From NCBI GenBank assembly GCA_009782775.1, contig WRIL01000009.1, forward strand, positions 1 to 64,000: a stretch of 64,000 nt of DNA, read 5' to 3'. How positions within the stretch are numbered: the stretch's first letter is position 1; each line of letters opens with the position of its first letter. Positions 25,876 to 35,270 of the stretch are shown piece by piece. The notes under the pieces are model-generated. The model saw only the letters and a program-made list of their open reading frames with translations. It was not told the origin of the DNA and made no database searches. Both the position numbers and the translations under genes were made by a program. This stretch comes from Desulfovibrionaceae bacterium (GTDB taxonomy: Bacteria; Desulfobacterota; Desulfovibrionia; Desulfovibrionales; Desulfovibrionaceae).

Positions 25876-28311
25876 TTACGGCAGAGGGACGGGGCGCAAT
25901 TCGGCCAGTTCCGCCTGCGGAGCTTTTACACGGTTCTTCCCGTTCGGACTGCTTTCCACCAGAATCAAGGCCTTGGACCAGCCCGGGGCGTTCAAGCTGA
26001 GGGTATTGCCCTCTCTCTTGATATTGCCGATGTCGCCATAGAGCAGCGAGATGGCCGGTTCCCCCGGCATGGCCGCGAAATCCGGGAACCTGGACAGATC
26101 CAGGCTTTCCTTACCGCTTTCCCTGCTGTAATTGCAGATGGCTATAATATATGCGCCGCCGTTCATGGTAAAGGCGCTCCCCTGGGTCAGGCGGGTGACG
26201 GTGGCGATCATCCCAGCTCCGCTGACAGGGAGGCGCCCTGTGAATACTCCCTTATCCACGCCTAGGGTCCGACGCAGGTGAAGTATTTCACCAAGCTCCT
26301 TCAGGGCGGAGGAAGAATTCAGAGTCTGGACGTCCAGAGGGCCGTAAAGGCTAACGGCCTTGGGCAGGCTCTGCCCGTTCAGCACGCCTCCCTCGGAGCC
26401 GCTGCTCAGGGCATAAGCCCCCATGGGAACCAGCCTTTTATCCCAGTTTTTCAGCGGATCGGAAGGCAGAAGCCGGTAAAAAGGCAGGGGCATGGTTCCC
26501 AGCAAATCCTGACCCCCCAACATGAAAATGCCCGGCTGCATGGCCTTGAAAAATTGCATGAGCATGTGCCCGCGCCGGATCTCCTGTTGTTCCTCGGCAT
26601 TGGGCGTGCGTTCCGGCGCAAGTCCCAAAGCCAGAGAAGCCAGGCCGGCAGGTGTGGTGTAGAGGGTGGAATTCTCAAAAGCCGCCTGCATCCGGCCGCC
26701 GCCCGCCGGAGGTTGGGCCTTGCGGCGCACCTGCCCCAGGGTTTCGTACAGGATAATCTCCGCCAGACTGTTATCCAGATTCTTTTCATTTTCCACCTGC
26801 CTGTGCCAATCACCACGCGCCTCCAGGAAATCCAGTCCACGGTCAGCGGAAAGTCCGGGCGTCCCGAAAAAAACCTTTGAGGCCTGGAACTCCCCGGACC
26901 AGTCTTCTTCTTCCAATTCCGACAGTCTTGACATGTAGCGCAGGTGGGGGAGGGTGTAATCCACGCCATAAGGGCCGCTGGAGGTGTGCACCAAACGGCG
27001 GAAGTCGATATTTTCCTTCATGGCTTCATCCAGCATGAAGCCGAGGAGGAAAGTTTTGCCGGTGAGCAGGGCATGTTCCACCGCCGGGCTTAAAACGCTG
27101 TCCTTGACCAAATCCGGGCCGCTCTGCATTACTTCGCGTAGGAAGGGCAGAGGCAATTCGTCCTGCATCCAGGCCCAGCCGCCGTAAGAACGGCTCTGGC
27201 GGGCCAAATCGCCGGCCAGCCGGAAACTGGCCGCATAGTTGGAAGCGCCGGTGATATCCGGCTCATGCTTGTCGGCCGCATCCAGGCCGATTAGAGGGGC
27301 GGTCTGGTAGCCAGCCAACGCGTTACCCAGGATGCCCACCTGGTAAATCAGACTGCCATTCAGCACCTTGAGAGCCGTCTGACTGGGGTCGTAAATATTG
27401 AGCAGAGGGCGCTTGTAACTGTAAGCGTAACGGTAAACCCAGCGGCGCAAGTTTCCGTCCAGCCCGCGTACTTCATCAGTGACGGCCCAGCCGCTCCGCG
27501 ACACATAAGGCAGGTCATCCTGGAGCATTTTTTCCGGAATCAGTTTTTTCTCGGCCAAGCGGCGCACCTCCTCCTCCTTCATGGGAGTGACATGCCAGTC
27601 GGCACCGTTGTTGTTCCGGCTGGAAGGAAGTAATGCCCAAAATTCTTCCGGCACATCGAACATGCAGTATAAGCCGGGATAATCACGCACATTCTGGGCG
27701 GAAAGAAAGAAATCCGGGCCGATACCCCCGGCCAGAGGCAAAAGATCCCCACCCAACAGCATCTTGCGCGCTTCGGCCTGCTGGAGGATCCCGGCGTAAT
27801 CCTGCTCAGAACCTATATTCTTGGGGAAGGTGTACTGGATGATGTCATCATTGCCGTTGGGCTCAAAACGCCGTTCATGATCCCAGAGGTTGCCTCCGCT
27901 ACCCGTGGGAGCCAGATAAAGCCCGTTGATACCTGTATCTCTTAGGATGTCCCAGACCTTTTCCTGCCCCAGTTGGCGCAGGGGCGGATCTTGCGCGGAA
28001 CTCAAAAGATTTTGCGGATGGATATGCAGCCAGACATTACCTTTATTCAGGAGCTCATCCGGCAAAGGCTGCGTCGCCGCGTTCTGCCAGTTCAGGTTGG
28101 AACCGGAAACTATTTTTGAAAGCCGCGAGGCATGGCCGAGCATGGATTGACGCTCCAGGTACTGCACATAGCCGGGGTCAGTCCGGCCGGTCTTGGCGGG
28201 CAGCGGCAGGACACGACGTTCAGATTCATCCTGAAACCCGGCACAGGCTGAAACGAGAGCGGCCAACAAAGACAGGACAAACGATACGGCATGATTGTTT
28301 TTCTTCGGCAT
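25876..28311 (-). CDS. Large lipoprotein with divergent GH13 (alpha-amylase/trehalose-synthase-like) fold
   Basis: An 811-residue protein with an N-terminal lipoprotein signal (hydrophobic stretch ending LVSAC, Cys at about 23). The body resembles GH13 glycoside hydrolases: KVWDILRDTGINGLYLAPT in the first barrel strand region, DYAGILQQAEARKMLLGGDLLPLAGGIGPDFFL in the position of catalytic region I, and GLDAAD as a candidate region II nucleophile. The end looks like the C-terminal beta domain, preceded by a RRTLGV-type helix. Region I lacks the usual DxxxNH, so activity is doubtful. It could be an envelope-bound, non-catalytic glycan-binding protein. Confidence 0.62.
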   Translation of the reverse strand: MPKKNNHAVSFVLSLLAALVSACAGFQDESERRVLPLPAKTGRTDPGYVQYLERQSMLGHASRLSKIVSGSNLNWQNAATQPLPDELLNKGNVWLHIHPQNLLSSAQDPPLRQLGQEKVWDILRDTGINGLYLAPTGSGGNLWDHERRFEPNGNDDIIQYTFPKNIGSEQDYAGILQQAEARKMLLGGDLLPLAGGIGPDFFLSAQNVRDYPGLYCMFDVPEEFWALLPSSRNNNGADWHVTPMKEEEVRRLAEKKLIPEKMLQDDLPYVSRSGWAVTDEVRGLDGNLRRWVYRYAYSYKRPLLNIYDPSQTALKVLNGSLIYQVGILGNALAGYQTAPLIGLDAADKHEPDITGASNYAASFRLAGDLARQSRSYGGWAWMQDELPLPFLREVMQSGPDLVKDSVLSPAVEHALLTGKTFLLGFMLDEAMKENIDFRRLVHTSSGPYGVDYTLPHLRYMSRLSELEEEDWSGEFQASKVFFGTPGLSADRGLDFLEARGDWHRQVENEKNLDNSLAEIILYETLGQVRRKAQPPAGGGRMQAAFENSTLYTTPAGLASLALGLAPERTPNAEEQQEIRRGHMLMQFFKAMQPGIFMLGGQDLLGTMPLPFYRLLPSDPLKNWDKRLVPMGAYALSSGSEGGVLNGQSLPKAVSLYGPLDVQTLNSSSALKELGEILHLRRTLGVDKGVFTGRLPVSGAGMIATVTRLTQGSAFTMNGGAYIIAICNYSRESGKESLDLSRFPDFAAMPGEPAISLLYGDIGNIKREGNTLSLNAPGWSKALILVESSPNGKNRVKAPQAELAELRPVPLP

Positions 28312-28500
28312 GATTCGCTCCGGAAACAGGAAATTTTTTCACTCGCAACAACGGGGGCAAAATCGCGCCCATAAAGGCTCGCGAGGGGACAGCAACTCCC
28401 GTTCCGGAATTAAGCAATAAACGTGCCTGGATAAATGAACCTCCTCTCGGGCGAGTATGGACAAAAGCCACGGCTCAAGGCAGAATCAGGACAAATACCA

Positions 28501-28528
28501 AGGCGCGGACGCTGAACCCGCGCTTTTT
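28501..28528 (+). terminator. Terminator-like hairpin directly before polA
   Basis: GCGCGG (28503-28508) pairs with CCGCGC (28518-28523) and is followed by TTTTT. The polA ribosome-binding site GGAGG begins 3 bases after the T-run. No plus-strand gene lies within 2.9 kb upstream apart from desulfoferrodoxin, so the hairpin is positioned as a leader attenuator of polA. Confidence 0.5.
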
Positions 28529-28539
28529 ACGGAGGCCCC

Positions 28540-31413
28540 ATGCCCAATGAAGCCCCGCGCCCGCCCTCTTCTTTACGCAGGCGCCTGGACTTGCGTGAGG
28601 AACCACTTTTCCTGATGGACGGATCGGCTTACATCTTTCGCGGTTATTACGCCAACCAGAGCATGACACGCTCCGACGGGATGCCTACCAACGCTCTGTA
28701 CATGGTGCTACGCCTAATTTTCAAGATCTTCCGAGAGGAAAGCCCGGTCTATTTCGCCTTTGTGCTGGACGGCCGAGGACAGAACTTCCGCCACCGCCTT
28801 TACCCTGAATACAAGGCCAACCGCCAGGCCACCCCAGAACCGCTGTCTGCACAAATCGGGCCTTTGTGCTCCCTGATCCGCTCCCTAGGACTACCTTTGG
28901 TGGTCTCGGAGGACTGCGAAGCCGACGACTGCATCGCCTCTCTGGCCCGGCGTTTTTCCGCCTCCAGACCGGTGTGCATCCTGGGGGCGGATAAAGATCT
29001 GCGCCAATGCCTTTCACCCAAGGTGAGCCTCTGGGATCCGGCGGGCAAGGAGGATCACCTGCTGACCCTGGATGATTTTGTACGCGAGCAGGGCTTCGGA
29101 CCGGAGCGCTGGCCGGACTACCAGGCCCTAGTGGGCGATTCCAGCGACAATATCCCCGGAATCTCCGGCATCGGCCCCAAAGCCGCCTCGAGCCTGTTGC
29201 GAGAATTCACCGGCCTGGAGGATATCTTCGGCCGCCTGGAGGCCGTGCCGCCAGCCTTGCGCAAAAAACTGGCAGGGCAAAAGGATCTGGCTTTCCTGTC
29301 CAGAGAACTGACCACCTTGCAAGAAAACCGTTGCCCGGAGATCCGCCTGGAGGATCTGCTTCTCACGGCTCCCAGAGAACAGGAGCTCCTGCCATTGCTG
29401 CGGACCTACGAACTACGCTCCCTGGAGCGGGAATTTCTTTCCATACGCCGCCTGGATCGCCTGGCTCTGGAAAAGGGCTATGCCGCCGGTTCCGGGCCGG
29501 CACCCAGGCTCGGGCAGGCTTTCCAGAACGAACAGAACAGCCATGCGGCCACGGTTACTTCCACCTCTCCCCCTGTTCCCGCTGTTTCGCCACTTATTCC
29601 CGCCGGACCGCCGGATCTGCCGGCTCCGCCCTTTCCGACTAATCCAGAAGAACGCTACGTCCCGGATGCCCGGACACCGGATTTGAGCCAAGGCCGACAA
29701 GGGAGCCTCTTTGAACAGTCCGCTTTCATCCCGGCCGCCCGTCCAGAGCCCCCCCGGTGGCGGCAAAAAACGGATCTGCCTCCAGGCACCCCCCTGGCCC
29801 TGCTTCCCTGGCGGGAGGCCAGCGGGAGCGGACAAGATAGGCGCCTGCTCCTCGGCGACGGACAGCGGGAATTTATCTGTTCCGATGCTGATGGAACCCT
29901 GTTCCCCGGACTATTGGAGGATCTGGCCTCCCGCCCGGTGCTGGTCGCCCCGGGGTTCAAGCACCTGTGCGAAACCTGCCCGGAACTGCGCCGTCTGCCC
30001 GTGGCCAGGGTATTTGACCCCAGCTTGGCGGCCTGGCTGATCAGCCCTGAAGAATACGACTACGCCTTCTCCAGGCTGAGCTTACGCTGGGGGGAGGGGG
30101 AATCCAGGCCGGGAGCCTTGCCCAGCGCCCTGGCCCTGGCCCTGAAAAAAAACCTGGAGGTCCAACTCAAGGCCCACGAGCTGGATGAACTGCTCCGGGA
30201 CATGGAAATGCCCTTGATCCCGGTACTCCTGGATATGCAGCGGCACGGCCTGGGCATTAATCTCGCGGCCTTCAAAGCCTTCCTGGACGAATCCCAGACC
30301 GAACTGGATCGCCTGACCAACGACATTTACATGGCCGCTGGCCGAGAATTCAACATTCGCTCTGCGCGTCAGCTGGGCGAAGTGCTGTATTCCCTTCTGG
30401 ATCTGCCCAAGGCCCGTAAAACCGCAGGCGGGCAAATCTCAACGGCCGTTGACGCCCTGGAAAAACTCCAGGGCCGGCACCCGATCATCCGACTCATCCT
30501 GGATTACCGCAAGCTGGAAAAACTCCGCTCCACCTACCTGGAGCCCCTGCCCAGACTGGCGGACGCCCACGGACGGCTACACACCAGCTTCAACCAGAAC
30601 TCCACCGCTACCGGCCGACTCTCTTCCAGTGCCCCCAACCTGCAGAACATCCCGGTGCGAGGTCCACAGGGCGGGCGCATGCGCGCCTGTTTCACCGCCG
30701 CCCCTGGGCAGCTCCTGGTTTCCGCCGATTATTCGCAAATCGAGTTGCGCGTCCTGGCCCACCTCTCCCAGGACCCCACCCTGCTGGAAGCCTTCCGCCG
30801 GGGCGAGGACATCCACAGCCGCACCGCGGCCCTGCTTTTTGACTTGCCCCCGGAGAAGATCAGCCCGGACCAGCGCCGTAGCGCCAAGACCATCAACTTC
30901 GGGCTGATCTACGGCATGGGGGCTCAAAAGCTGGCCCAGGACCTGGGGGTGGGGCTGAAGGAGTCCAAAGCCTTCATTGCCCGCTACTTCGAACGCCTGG
31001 GAGCTTTGCGCCGCTACTTCGAACGGGTGGAACAACGGGCCAGGGAATACGGTTTTGTCCACACCATGGCCGGCCGTCGACGTTTCTGCCCGGATATCCT
31101 TTCAGAAAATCAACAACTACGCTCACAGGCCAGACGGCAGGCCATCAATACCTGCATCCAGGGCAGCGCCGCGGATATCATCAAGCTGGCCATGCTGGCC
31201 GTGGCCGAAGACAGGGATTTACAGAGGCTACAGGCCCGCCTGATCTTGCAGATCCATGACGAACTGCTCCTGGAGTGCCCGGCGGAGGCGGCCCCGGAGG
31301 CCGGGGCCCGGGTGGCGGGCCTCATGGCCGGGGTGCGGCCTGGCGGACAAAGCCTGTCCATCCCCCTGGCCGTGGACAGCGGCTGGGGCAGAACCTGGAG
31401 CGACGCGCATTAG
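28540..31413 (+). CDS. polA: DNA polymerase I
   Basis: Replication and repair polymerase. The 5'-3' exonuclease domain (residues about 18-300) keeps its acidic metal ligands in EDCEADDCIASLA and GADKDLRQCL plus the H3TH segment ISGIGPKAASSLL. A Pro-rich linker follows (about 330-400). The 3'-5' exonuclease region (about 400-560) has no DxE Exo I motif and no YxxxD Exo III, so proofreading is probably absent. The polymerase domain has motif A SADYSQIELRVLAH, motif B RRSAKTINFGLIYG and motif C QIHDELLLE. Length is 957 residues. Confidence 0.96.
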   Translation: MPNEAPRPPSSLRRRLDLREEPLFLMDGSAYIFRGYYANQSMTRSDGMPTNALYMVLRLIFKIFREESPVYFAFVLDGRGQNFRHRLYPEYKANRQATPEPLSAQIGPLCSLIRSLGLPLVVSEDCEADDCIASLARRFSASRPVCILGADKDLRQCLSPKVSLWDPAGKEDHLLTLDDFVREQGFGPERWPDYQALVGDSSDNIPGISGIGPKAASSLLREFTGLEDIFGRLEAVPPALRKKLAGQKDLAFLSRELTTLQENRCPEIRLEDLLLTAPREQELLPLLRTYELRSLEREFLSIRRLDRLALEKGYAAGSGPAPRLGQAFQNEQNSHAATVTSTSPPVPAVSPLIPAGPPDLPAPPFPTNPEERYVPDARTPDLSQGRQGSLFEQSAFIPAARPEPPRWRQKTDLPPGTPLALLPWREASGSGQDRRLLLGDGQREFICSDADGTLFPGLLEDLASRPVLVAPGFKHLCETCPELRRLPVARVFDPSLAAWLISPEEYDYAFSRLSLRWGEGESRPGALPSALALALKKNLEVQLKAHELDELLRDMEMPLIPVLLDMQRHGLGINLAAFKAFLDESQTELDRLTNDIYMAAGREFNIRSARQLGEVLYSLLDLPKARKTAGGQISTAVDALEKLQGRHPIIRLILDYRKLEKLRSTYLEPLPRLADAHGRLHTSFNQNSTATGRLSSSAPNLQNIPVRGPQGGRMRACFTAAPGQLLVSADYSQIELRVLAHLSQDPTLLEAFRRGEDIHSRTAALLFDLPPEKISPDQRRSAKTINFGLIYGMGAQKLAQDLGVGLKESKAFIARYFERLGALRRYFERVEQRAREYGFVHTMAGRRRFCPDILSENQQLRSQARRQAINTCIQGSAADIIKLAMLAVAEDRDLQRLQARLILQIHDELLLECPAEAAPEAGARVAGLMAGVRPGGQSLSIPLAVDSGWGRTWSDAH

Positions 31414-31420
31414 AAATGGA

Positions 31421-32689
31421 CTAAATCAGTAAACCCAGCAGATCTTCGACGCTTTCGCGCCGGCGGATCAAGGTCACGCTCCCGTCCGTATGGATGAGGA
31501 TCTCCGCCGGGCGGGGGCGCTGGTTATACGGAAAGCTCATGGCATAGCCATAAGCCCCGGCGTCCAGCAGTGCCAAGACATCCCCCTGGCGGATGGGCGG
31601 CAGAAGATAATCGCGATGCAGGATATCGCCGCTCTCGCAGATATTGCCCACAATGCTCTGGGGCAATTCCGCCGGATCTTCGGAGGTCGCTCCGGCCGCG
31701 TAATCGGGGCGGTAGATCTCCACTTCGTGGAAAGCACCATAAAGCATGGGCCGGGGCAGGATGTTGAAGCCGATATCCGTGCAGACAAAACGGGCCGGGC
31801 CGTTGTTTTTTACGGCCATAACCGTGCCCAGGACCAACCCGGCCTCGGCCGCGACATAGCGCCCCGGCTCAATTATGAAGAGACCGGTGAAGCCCTCGCG
31901 TTCGGCCCAGAGACCCAAGAGTTCGGCGCAGGCCCGCCCTAGCGAAACAAGATCCAGACGCGCCTCCCCGGCATACTTGCGGTAGGGGATACCGAAACCT
32001 CCGCCGAAATCAAGATATTTCAGGCCACCCATTCCCCGGGCCAGATCCAGGAGCCGTTCGGCGGCCTCAAGGAAAGCCTTTGGCTCCATGAACAACGAGC
32101 CTACGTGCTGATTCATGCCGGCCAGTTTAAGGCTATGCCGGGCGCAAATCTCCCGGACGCGCGGCAGATCCTCCGGATCTATCCCGAACTTGGTTTCCCG
32201 GCCAGCGGTGACCACCTTCTGGTGGTGCCCCACGCCGATGCCCGGATTCAGGCGGGCCATCACCTCGGAGCCAGGTGCGGCCAGGCCGAATTCTTCCAAC
32301 TGGGCCAGGGAGTCCACGCTGACGATACGGCTGGAAGAAGCGGCCAGGGCCAGTTCTTCCCGGCTGACATTGTTGCAGACGTAGAAAATCTCCTCCCTGC
32401 TGAAACCGGCCGCCCGGTGCATGGCCAGTTCCCCTGGGCTCATGGCGTCCACCCACAATCCCTCGGAACGGATAATCTTCAGGAGCCGGGGGTTGGCGTT
32501 AGCCTTGGCCGAATAGCACACCTTGGCCGAATGCAGAGGGATGAGTCCGCGCATTTCCCGGCAACGGAGGCGCAGCATCTCCTCATTGTAAACATACAGC
32601 GGGCTGCCGTATTCGCATAGCAGATCGCGAGGATCCAGCCCGGCATAAAAATTGACTCCCTGGGTATAGGCAGAACGCGGATGGGACAT
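31421..32689 (-). CDS. lysA: Diaminopimelate decarboxylase
   Basis: PLP enzyme of the last step of lysine synthesis, decarboxylating meso-diaminopimelate. PLP lysine in CYSAKANANP (about residue 57), the phosphate-binding GGGFGIPY, the substrate-contacting EPGRYVAAEAG, and the active-site Cys of the partner subunit in NICESGDIL are visible. Length is 422 residues. AGGAG lies 9 bases before ATG 32689. Its stop is 7 bp from the polA stop on the other strand, with no terminator between. Confidence 0.96.
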   Translation of the reverse strand: MSHPRSAYTQGVNFYAGLDPRDLLCEYGSPLYVYNEEMLRLRCREMRGLIPLHSAKVCYSAKANANPRLLKIIRSEGLWVDAMSPGELAMHRAAGFSREEIFYVCNNVSREELALAASSSRIVSVDSLAQLEEFGLAAPGSEVMARLNPGIGVGHHQKVVTAGRETKFGIDPEDLPRVREICARHSLKLAGMNQHVGSLFMEPKAFLEAAERLLDLARGMGGLKYLDFGGGFGIPYRKYAGEARLDLVSLGRACAELLGLWAEREGFTGLFIIEPGRYVAAEAGLVLGTVMAVKNNGPARFVCTDIGFNILPRPMLYGAFHEVEIYRPDYAAGATSEDPAELPQSIVGNICESGDILHRDYLLPPIRQGDVLALLDAGAYGYAMSFPYNQRPRPAEILIHTDGSVTLIRRRESVEDLLGLLI

Positions 32690-32868
32690 TTATGGGGCTC
32701 CTGTAGCAATTTGTCCGTATTCATACCCAAATAACGCGCCTTCAACAAGAAGCGCCTTTCGCTCCCCAGTCACGGAATCATGGCGGCGCAGCCTTTAAAG
32801 GCTATAAAAAACATGCCTATAAGCGTGCTGCAAACCGGGGAAAATTATGCCCGGCATGAAAAAAAATG

Positions 32869-32896
32869 TTGACAAAATCCGGGCAAAGCATAGATT
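32869..32896 (+). promoter_or_regulatory. Sigma-70-type promoter before the small basic protein gene
   Basis: Perfect -35 TTGACA (32869-32874), 16-base spacer, -10 TAGATT (32891-32896). The start codon of the small basic protein follows 40 bases later. This is one of the two clearest promoters in the window. Confidence 0.6.
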
Positions 32897-32936
32897 TTCT
32901 CAGCTCTTACAGCCTGTCGCAACAGGAGAATACTTC

Positions 32937-33047
32937 ATGGCCCAGAAAAAAACCGAACGCCGTAAAGAACTGGATCGTAAACGCCATCGCCGTGCCGAAC
33001 GCTTGAAGGCGCGTATCCGCGAGGCCAAGGTCGCCAAAAAAAACTGA
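32937..33047 (+). CDS. Very small, highly basic protein (36 aa)
   Basis: Encodes MAQKKTERRKELDRKRHRRA followed by a helical KARIREAKVAKKN tail; about half the residues are Lys or Arg. AGGAGA precedes the ATG and a good promoter lies upstream, so translation is credible despite the size. The composition suggests binding to RNA, the ribosome or another acidic partner. It could be a small ribosome-associated protein; no recognised ribosomal protein matches. It precedes the FmdB-type gene by 10 bp and is probably co-transcribed with it. Confidence 0.65.
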   Translation: MAQKKTERRKELDRKRHRRAERLKARIREAKVAKKN

Positions 33048-33057
33048 GGGAAGTACC

Positions 33058-33348
33058 ATGCCCATTTACGAATATCGCTGCCCGGAATGCCATCAGGTTT
33101 TTGAAGAATGGACCAAGGTGGTGGATGATATGGAAGCCCCGCTCTGCCCGGTGTGCGATGCCCCGGCGGAGCGCATTATCTCAAACAGCACCTTCGTGCT
33201 CAAAGGCGGCGGATGGTACGCCACCGATTACGGCCCAAAAGGCAAGGAGGCAACCGCTGAATCCTCCACCGAGCCAACCTCCGCGCCCCTCCCACAGACG
33301 CCTCCAACTCCCGCCGCACAGCCCTCCCAAGCCGGAGCTGATGATTAG
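33058..33348 (+). CDS. FmdB-type zinc-ribbon regulatory protein
   Basis: A 96-residue protein with the FmdB/CxxC_CXXC signature: MPIYEYRCPECHQVFEEW and CPVCDAPAERIISNSTFVLKGGGWYATDYG. Both CxxC knuckles are intact. FmdB-like proteins are small zinc ribbons, one of which was proposed to regulate formamidase; the general role is not known. The last about 30 residues are Pro/Thr/Ala-rich and probably disordered. AGGGAAG precedes the ATG. purB begins 27 bp later. Confidence 0.88.
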   Translation: MPIYEYRCPECHQVFEEWTKVVDDMEAPLCPVCDAPAERIISNSTFVLKGGGWYATDYGPKGKEATAESSTEPTSAPLPQTPPTPAAQPSQAGADD

Positions 33349-33375
33349 ACCGCCCGCGCCGGAGCGGGCAACTCC

Positions 33376-34674
33376 ATGATTGAACGCTACACCCGCCCGG
33401 AAATGGGCGCTTTGTGGACAGAGCAGCGCCGGCTGGATCTCTGGCTGGAAGTAGAGTTGGCTATCTGCGAGGCTTGGGGGGAACTGGGGAAAATCCCCGC
33501 CGATGTTCTGGAGCGCATCCGCCGCTCCGCGAAAATAAACGCCGTCCGGGTGAAGGAAATCGAGGCCCGCACCAGACACGACCTGATCGCCTTTCTTGCT
33601 GCCTTGGAAGAAAACCTCGGTCCGGACGCCCGTTTCATCCATATAGGCTGCACCTCCTCCGACATTGTGGATACCGCCGGCTCCCTTCTGTTGACCCGGG
33701 CCGGAACCATCATCCTGCAAGGCATGGACGGACTGCTGGCCACCATAAAAAAGCTGGCCCGGCGTTACCAGGGCTGTCTGTGCATGGGCCGCACCCACGG
33801 CGTGCACGCCGAACCCACCAGCTTCGGCCTGAAACTGGCCGGGTTTTACTCTGAATTTAGCCGCCATCGCGCCCGTTTCGTGGAAGCCCTGGAAAACGTG
33901 CGTTACGGCAAAATTTCCGGGGCAGTGGGCACTTACGCCACCCTGGATCCCCAAGTGGAAAAACTGGCCCTGACCAGACTCGGTTTGAAGGTGGACCCGG
34001 TTTCCACCCAAATCCTCCAAAGGGACCGCCAGGCCCATTTCTGCGCCGCCCTGGCCCTGTTCGGCGGCGGCGTGGAGCGGATCTGCCTGGAACTGCGGCA
34101 TCTCCAACGCACCGAGGTGCTGGAGGCGGAAGAAGGTTTCGCCGAAAACCAGAAAGGTTCCTCCGCCATGCCGCATAAAAAGAACCCCATTTCGGCGGAA
34201 AACCTCTGCGGCCTGTCCCGTATCCTGCGCGGCAACGCCCTGGCCGCCATGGAGGACACGGCCCTCTGGCATGAGCGCGACATCAGCCACTCCTCGGTGG
34301 AACGGGTGATCCTGCCGGATTCCACCATCCTGGCCGACTATATGGCCTCGCGGCTTACGGATCTGCTGGAGGGACTCCGGGTATTTCCCGAAAATATGAC
34401 GCGCAACCTGCATGCTTCTTACGGGCTCTTTGTCTCCCAACGGGCGCTCCTAGCCCTGGTGGAAAAAGCGGACATGCCAAGACAGGAGGCCCATGAACTG
34501 GTGCAGAACTGCGCCATGCAAAGCTGGAAGGAAAAACGTCCCTTCCGGGATATCCTCATGTCCAGGGAGGAAATAACCCGGCACCTAGACCGCGGAGCCT
34601 TGGACGCACTTTTTGACCTGAATTACTACCTGCGCCACGAAGAGAGGATCTTCCGCCGGGTTTTCGAGGATTAA
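33376..34674 (+). CDS. purB: Adenylosuccinate lyase
   Basis: Catalyses two fumarate-releasing steps of purine synthesis. The family signature GSSAMPHKKNPI is at about residues 259-270, with active-site His regions GCTSSDIVDTA and GRTHGVHAEPTSFG. Length of 432 residues suits the bacterial short form. The 4-bp gap to pyrE suggests shared transcription of a purine and a pyrimidine gene. Confidence 0.96.
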   Translation: MIERYTRPEMGALWTEQRRLDLWLEVELAICEAWGELGKIPADVLERIRRSAKINAVRVKEIEARTRHDLIAFLAALEENLGPDARFIHIGCTSSDIVDTAGSLLLTRAGTIILQGMDGLLATIKKLARRYQGCLCMGRTHGVHAEPTSFGLKLAGFYSEFSRHRARFVEALENVRYGKISGAVGTYATLDPQVEKLALTRLGLKVDPVSTQILQRDRQAHFCAALALFGGGVERICLELRHLQRTEVLEAEEGFAENQKGSSAMPHKKNPISAENLCGLSRILRGNALAAMEDTALWHERDISHSSVERVILPDSTILADYMASRLTDLLEGLRVFPENMTRNLHASYGLFVSQRALLALVEKADMPRQEAHELVQNCAMQSWKEKRPFRDILMSREEITRHLDRGALDALFDLNYYLRHEERIFRRVFED

Positions 34675-34678
34675 ACGC

Positions 34679-35242
34679 ATGGACAGCCTCAGCCTGAAAA
34701 AACGCCTGGCCTTGCTGCTCAAAGAAAAATCCTACCTGGAAGGCGATTTTACCTTAAGTTCCGGCCTGAAAAGCGACTATTACTTTGACTGCCGCCAGAC
34801 CTCCCTGCATCCCGAAGGGGCCTGGCTCATAGGGAAGCTACTGGCGGAGATGGCCAGGCCCCTCGCCCCGGACGGGGTAAGCGGCATGACCATGGGAGCG
34901 GACCCGCTGATCACTTCGGTCTCTCTGGCGGCCAGGGAAGAAGGCCTGTCCTGGCCTGGGCTGATCGTGCGCAAGGAAGCCAAAAAACACGGCACGGCGG
35001 GCGCCTTGGAAGGTCTGGGGAATTTCCGCCCCGGCCAGTCGGTGGTCATGCTGGAAGATGTTGTCAGCACGGGCGGGTCTGTGATAAAAGGCTGTGAACA
35101 TATCCGCGCCGCCGGGCTTGCGGTGCGCGAGATTTGCTGTGTATTGGACCGGGAGCAGGGAGGCCGTGAGGCCTTGCGCGGGATAGGCTGTGATCTGCAC
35201 GCCATTTTTACCCGCCAGGAATTGCTCAGTTTGGCGCGATAA
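34679..35242 (+). CDS. pyrE: Orotate phosphoribosyltransferase
   Basis: Transfers phosphoribose from PRPP to orotate in pyrimidine synthesis. The PRPP-binding motif VVMLEDVVSTGGSVIKG (about residues 121-137) and the flexible loop with RKEAKKHGT (about 100) are present. The 187-residue length is normal. GAGGA before ATG 34679 is within the purB end. The downstream gene starts 28 bp later. Confidence 0.95.
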   Translation: MDSLSLKKRLALLLKEKSYLEGDFTLSSGLKSDYYFDCRQTSLHPEGAWLIGKLLAEMARPLAPDGVSGMTMGADPLITSVSLAAREEGLSWPGLIVRKEAKKHGTAGALEGLGNFRPGQSVVMLEDVVSTGGSVIKGCEHIRAAGLAVREICCVLDREQGGREALRGIGCDLHAIFTRQELLSLAR

Positions 35243-35270
35243 CTGGCCCGTCCAGGGATCTGAACAAGGC

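Noticed and set aside
33181-34440. 419-codon minus-strand frame opposite purB
   Set aside because: Antisense shadow; purB signature is intact on the other strand.
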